Assembly: GCA_035399845.1 (NCBI GenBank)
Contig: DAOPJV010000029.1
Span: 13,164 to 77,163 of the forward strand
DNA: 64,000 nt
From: ECT2AJA-110-A sp035399845
Lineage (GTDB): Bacteria > Planctomycetota > Phycisphaerae > UBA1845 > UTPLA1
Direction: 5' to 3'
Shown: in pieces, positions 61,036 to 64,000 of the stretch
Layout of the letters: every line of letters starts with the position of its first letter
Numbering within the stretch: position 1 is the first letter of the stretch
The notes under the pieces: model-generated
What the model was told of the DNA's origin: nothing
What the model saw: only the letters and a program-made list of their open reading frames with translations
Databases searched by the model: none
Translations under genes and position numbers: made by a program

Positions 61036-61536
61036 TCATCTTAGCGTGTCGCTCTCCAGGCGCTTCGCCAATTCGGGGAACATCTTCATCCAGATCCGCC
61101 GCGTCGCCGCCGGATCAAACGAATCCCCGCACTCGGGACACACATGGCTCTCGCCGGCGCCGACAAGGCTGTAGCCGCATTCCAGGCAGACGCGGGCGTC
61201 CGCCTCCGCCAGCCGTTCCACGAACCCGGCAACGATCCGCCGCCGAACACGCGTAAAGACAAACGTCATGACCACCAGCGCCAGCAGGATGACAAGCGTG
61301 ATCACGTCCATCGGCAGACCCAGCAGCCTCGGCGGGATCAGTCGCATCACACGCAGGGCCCACAGCACGGACCCCGCCACAGCGCCCACGACACAGACAT
61401 CAAAGATCCGCTGGTCGCGCGAATGCCCTTCAATGAACTGCCGCCACAAGGCCGGCGGCATCCGTTCAGGTCGCCGTCGAAGCAGGATGCGGAACGGTGA
61501 CAGTTGTTCCAGGAGACTGTTCGTCCCAACCTTCAT
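61036..61536 (-). CDS. Zinc-ribbon membrane protein, paralogue 2
   Basis: 166 residues from ATG 61536; upstream frame runs into repeats. It shows LLRRRPERMPPALWRQFIEG, two helices (about 50-100), CLECGYSLVGAGESHVCPECGDSF and RRIWMKMFPEL. It ends 41 bases before the start of paralogue 1, so they are probably co-transcribed. The arrangement suggests local duplication followed by strong divergence. Confidence 0.72.
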   Translation of the reverse strand: MKVGTNSLLEQLSPFRILLRRRPERMPPALWRQFIEGHSRDQRIFDVCVVGAVAGSVLWALRVMRLIPPRLLGLPMDVITLVILLALVVMTFVFTRVRRRIVAGFVERLAEADARVCLECGYSLVGAGESHVCPECGDSFDPAATRRIWMKMFPELAKRLESDTLR

Positions 61537-61556
61537 CGATCGCCACTCACATTCGT

Positions 61557-61760
61557 GGTGGGCAGGGCCCACGCTGATCCACTGGTCTGAGAATAGATCG
61601 CCGGTCCGAGATTCTCGCCTCGATCGCTGGGACAAGATTCCCTTCTCGTCCCCACGCCCGCGGGAATCCCTTCCCGCCGGCTGCGAGTCAGGCGTTATTT
61701 CATCCCAATTGGCGAGCGATGCGATCGTGTCGTCCTGGTACGAGATTCCTTTCTCGTCCC
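61557..61760. repeat. F and D elements upstream of the zinc-ribbon pair
   Basis: F-like GGTGGGC-AGG-GCCCAC is at 61557-61572. D hairpins lie at 61629-61652 (arms GGGACAAGA and TTCTCGTCCC) and 61737-61760 (loop TCCT). The short form GCGGGAA-TCCC-TTCCCGC is at 61660-61677. They are part of the 509-base gap 61537-62045, which is made mostly of repeats. Confidence 0.8.
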
Positions 61761-61763
61761 TGA

Positions 61764-61934
61764 AGTGGCCCGTGGCTTCAGCCGTGGGTTTGCGATGATC
61801 GAATGCGCAGAGACGTTTGACACGTCGCGCTAAGCCGTTTCATCGCCCCCGACCGACAGCTCGCGCGACTGAAGCGCTGCGAAATCAACGATCATCGACA
61901 ACCCACCCTCGGAGAGGGATGGGGGCGCGACGAT
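61764..61934. repeat. Composite B-C element, second copy
   Basis: B (61764-61800, arms CCCGTGGC and GCCGTGGG) is followed by GAATGCGCAGAGACGTTTGA and a spacer similar to the first copy. C begins at about 61889. Its right end is replaced by an A-like end (GGGGGCGCGACGAT), so it looks recombined. Confidence 0.75.
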
Positions 61935-61973
61935 ACGATCGCGCATAAACTGCCACCGACATGGCGCCTCAGC

Positions 61974-61990
61974 GGTGGGGCGCGCCCACC
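61974..61990. repeat. F-like palindrome before the PH-like membrane protein
   Basis: GGTGGG and CCCACC enclose GCGCG. It lies about 60 bases from the stop codon of the membrane-protein gene at 62046. Confidence 0.5.
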
Positions 61991-62045
61991 AAACCGCCCG
62001 CGTCCACTCACGCCCGATGTGGGTATTCCCCCCACCCGACGCCGC

Positions 62046-62930
62046 TCAAAGAACCTCATCCGACGTCGCAGGCGCCGCGTGCGTCGAGATCGCGCCTTCA
62101 AACAGCGCCCGCGCGAACGCCGACCGCTCGGGCATGAACCGGATCGAATACTCGCCGACGTTCTCGCCCTCCACGATATATACGACCTCCGATCGCATAT
62201 CCACGACTACCTGAGCCGTCCGCAGATCGTGCCGCTCCACCCGCATCGGCGCGCGTCGAAACATCGAATAACGCAGAACATCCATCCGGCCCGGCGTCAC
62301 GCGAAAATACATCGGTCGCAGGAACCGAACCACCGCCACAATGAGCGGCCCGCCCCACATCCATATCAGCCACTGTTGGCGACGCGCAATCGCCGAAACC
62401 AGCGGTATGACGAGCATCAGCGACACGAGGATCTCGCCGATGCGCAACGACGCCGAGGACTTGATGATCGCCCGAAACACCCGCGGTTCGAACGGTACGT
62501 CCTGCACGGGGCCATTCGGAAACACAACGTCGAACTCGCCCACGCATCGAAGTCGCGACCCGACGCGCGGCAGCTCCGGCACGCCGGCGGCCTTCAACCT
62601 GCGGACCATCGCCGCGTCCTGATGCGCCAGATAGACGCGCGTCGAGACCACGACGATCAGGATCGCGCCGGCGATCGCAATGCCGACCGCGTTGCCGAAG
62701 CGTTGACCAAATGCGCCCACGATGGCGAGTGAGAGCCCCAGCGCCAGGAGACTGATCGCGAAGCGGATGAGCGTCTGCTGATTCGGATCCTGATGTCGCC
62801 CCATGAGTGGATCCGGCGCCCGATTCGCCGGCGCCGGGCACTCGCGACAGAAACAGACACTGTCGTGATCGACGCTCGCCGTCTCGGCGGCATCCGGCGA
62901 TGCACCAATATCGTGGCCTTCGTCCATCAT
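62046..62930 (-). CDS. Membrane protein of unknown function, paralogue of the protein at 24933-25943
   Basis: 294 residues from ATG 62930 (TTG 62939 also possible). A Cys pair (CFCRECPAP) is near residue 30. Membrane helices follow at about 58-95 and 165-205. The domain YFRVTPGRMDVLRYSMFRRAPMRVERHDL mirrors the one in the gene at 24933 and resembles bacterial PH-like membrane domains. The C-terminus (ARALFEGAISTHAAPATSDEVL) also matches its paralogue. No enzyme motif is seen. Confidence 0.65.
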   Translation of the reverse strand: MMDEGHDIGASPDAAETASVDHDSVCFCRECPAPANRAPDPLMGRHQDPNQQTLIRFAISLLALGLSLAIVGAFGQRFGNAVGIAIAGAILIVVVSTRVYLAHQDAAMVRRLKAAGVPELPRVGSRLRCVGEFDVVFPNGPVQDVPFEPRVFRAIIKSSASLRIGEILVSLMLVIPLVSAIARRQQWLIWMWGGPLIVAVVRFLRPMYFRVTPGRMDVLRYSMFRRAPMRVERHDLRTAQVVVDMRSEVVYIVEGENVGEYSIRFMPERSAFARALFEGAISTHAAPATSDEVL

Positions 62931-63011
62931 CACACGCAACCCTGCCGTACGTCACATCGCCGAGCGCCAGGCGAATCACTCTGGGCGCCATGCCGCCTCC
63001 CAGGGTCGGCC

Positions 63012-63174
63012 GGGTGGTCCATCCCTCCAGAGATGGGGGCGCGACGATACGACCGCGACAACACTGCCACCGCCATGGCGCCGACAACCCCGCTGGTACG
63101 AGAATCCCTTCTCGTACCCACACGCGGCGAGAATCCCTTCTCGTACCCACACGCGGCGGGAATCCCTTCCCGCC
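63012..63174. repeat. A element and D hairpins upstream of the PH-like gene
   Basis: An A variant at 63012-63048 has a shifted stem. D hairpins follow at 63095-63118 (perfect arms GGTACGAGAA and TTCTCGTACC) and 63126-63148 (truncated left arm). The short form GGCGGGAA-TCCC-TTCCCGCC is at 63155-63174. The repeated CACGCGGCG spacer shows local duplication. Confidence 0.82.
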
Positions 63175-63184
63175 CCACGCCGAG

Positions 63185-63751
63185 TCACGCCGCCCCATCG
63201 CGCCGCGTTCCCGGAAAGAGCTCGCGCCACGTTTCCTGAATCTCCCGACGATCGATGGCGACACCGCATTCCGGGCAGACGACACTTCCATCGGAACCGA
63301 CGAGGTTGTATCCACAGTCGAGGCACAGCATGCAATCCGTCGCGTCAAGATCGACGGCGAGGGCCGCCATGGCGCGACGCTTGCCGAGACCGATGCAGGC
63401 GACGGACGCGAGATTGAAAATGGCGAATCCAAGAAGCCACCACCCAGGGGCCCAACCACGAATCCCCAACAACGAAAACGCCCCCAGAATCAGGTACAGG
63501 ACGTAACCGAATTGCATCACGAGGGCGCCACACCAGAACAGCCGAACGCCCGGCGACTCGAACGTGGTAATTCGATCGAACAACGCGCGCGGCATGTTCG
63601 GCGGCCGCTTTCGCAGCATGATGTGAAGCGGCGCGATGCTCGAAACAAGCTTCTGTCCCGACCTGGAAAGCACACTGCCGATAGGACCCGAGCCTCCGAC
63701 GCCGAGGCGCGACCACCCCGGCGGGCCCGATTGTACACGATCGCCGTCCAT
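63185..63751 (-). CDS. Zinc-ribbon membrane protein, paralogue 3
   Basis: 188 residues. After an N-terminal Gly/Ser-rich stretch come HIMLRKRPPNMPRALFDRITTF, two helices (about 70-120), CLDCGYNLVGSDGSVVCPECG and IQETWRELFPG. This is the same layout as the two genes at 60482-61536. Function unknown. Confidence 0.72.
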   Translation of the reverse strand: MDGDRVQSGPPGWSRLGVGGSGPIGSVLSRSGQKLVSSIAPLHIMLRKRPPNMPRALFDRITTFESPGVRLFWCGALVMQFGYVLYLILGAFSLLGIRGWAPGWWLLGFAIFNLASVACIGLGKRRAMAALAVDLDATDCMLCLDCGYNLVGSDGSVVCPECGVAIDRREIQETWRELFPGTRRDGAA

Positions 63752-63764
63752 TCCGAGCCCGGAC

Positions 63765-63960
63765 GGGTGGCCCGCGGCTTCAGCCGTGGGGGCGCGACGA
63801 TGGGATGCACGGCGAAGCTTGATCCGCCGCGCGACGTGGATTCACTGTTGCCATCGGGCGCCTCGCGCGATCTGCGCCCGCCGCCGACATCGATCATCGA
63901 CAACCCATCCTCGAGTTGGGATGGGCCACCCACGGGTGGCCCATGGCTTCAGCCAATAGT
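63765..63960. repeat. Composite B-C element, third copy, plus a degenerate B
   Basis: B at 63765-63801 ends in the A-type GGGGGCGCGACGAT. A spacer of about 90 bases leads to C (about 63891-63932, arms CCCATCC and GGATGGG). A decayed B begins at 63934 (TTCA loop kept, right arm diverged). The last 40 bases of the window are AT-richer, with nothing identified. Confidence 0.72.
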
Positions 63961-64000
63961 ATCTACACAACTACGCGTCGTCGTAATTGTGCTTTTTGTG

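Overview
The window looks like part of a high-GC genome from the phylum Planctomycetota, possibly class Phycisphaerae. This is inferred from content, not from a marker gene. The clues are a secreted protease with a dockerin-like C-terminus, several small membrane proteins that carry a CxECGYxLxG...CPECG zinc ribbon, and a DAP/MEP-pathway housekeeping set. One run of 100 N (50060-50159) shows that this is a draft scaffold.

Layout. Positions 1-9758 are all plus strand: the end of a hybrid histidine kinase, an M4 metalloprotease, a GT-C type membrane protein, a zinc-ribbon membrane protein, a CPA-type antiporter with an RCK-like domain, and selD. selD is itself a selenoprotein, with an in-frame TGA at 8763. 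Positions 10119-21049 are minus strand: a secreted GH38 alpha-mannosidase, a fructose-type PTS operon (EIIC, EIIB and an HPr-EI-EIIA fusion), a lipoprotein esterase and an ArfB-type release factor. Positions 21261-25943 are plus strand: a USP-like protein, an NhaD/ArsB-type antiporter, a ManA-type isomerase and a membrane protein. From 56384 down to 26058 every gene is on the minus strand: rph, a lipoprotein, rdgB, ispH, a three-gene polyunsaturated fatty acid (PUFA) synthase (pfaD-pfaA-pfaC, about 17 kb), a small lipoprotein, dapF, ispF, cysS-ruvC-ruvA-ruvB and a NagB-LmbE fusion. The last 8 kb holds a methyltransferase, a PGRP-like protein, an alcohol dehydrogenase, a small lipoprotein and a cluster of related zinc-ribbon membrane proteins.

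The PUFA synthase follows the myxobacterial plan: ER first, then KS-AT-ACP-ACP-KR-DH, then KS-CLF-AT-DH-DH. It has only two ACPs and no C-terminal acyltransferase. No phosphopantetheinyl transferase is seen in the window.

The most unusual feature is a set of short palindromic repeats spread over the whole window. Element A/B is about 37 bp, with an 8-bp stem around a TTCA loop. Element D has 10-bp arms, or 7-bp arms in its shorter form, around a TCCC loop. Elements E and F have 7-bp arms around a 3-nt loop. Stems differ between copies but pairing is kept, often by compensatory changes. They fill many intergenic gaps. They also lie in frame inside the two PUFA megasynthase genes, only in the linkers between catalytic domains, where they code for recurring peptides such as DRRAPTPEGVGHP and EKGFSxQ. 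One copy also sits inside the alcohol dehydrogenase. In two places they have expanded into tandem arrays of 159 and 102 bp within the pfaC-like gene, and a 129-bp array lies next to the assembly gap. I see no gene in the window that could mobilise them.
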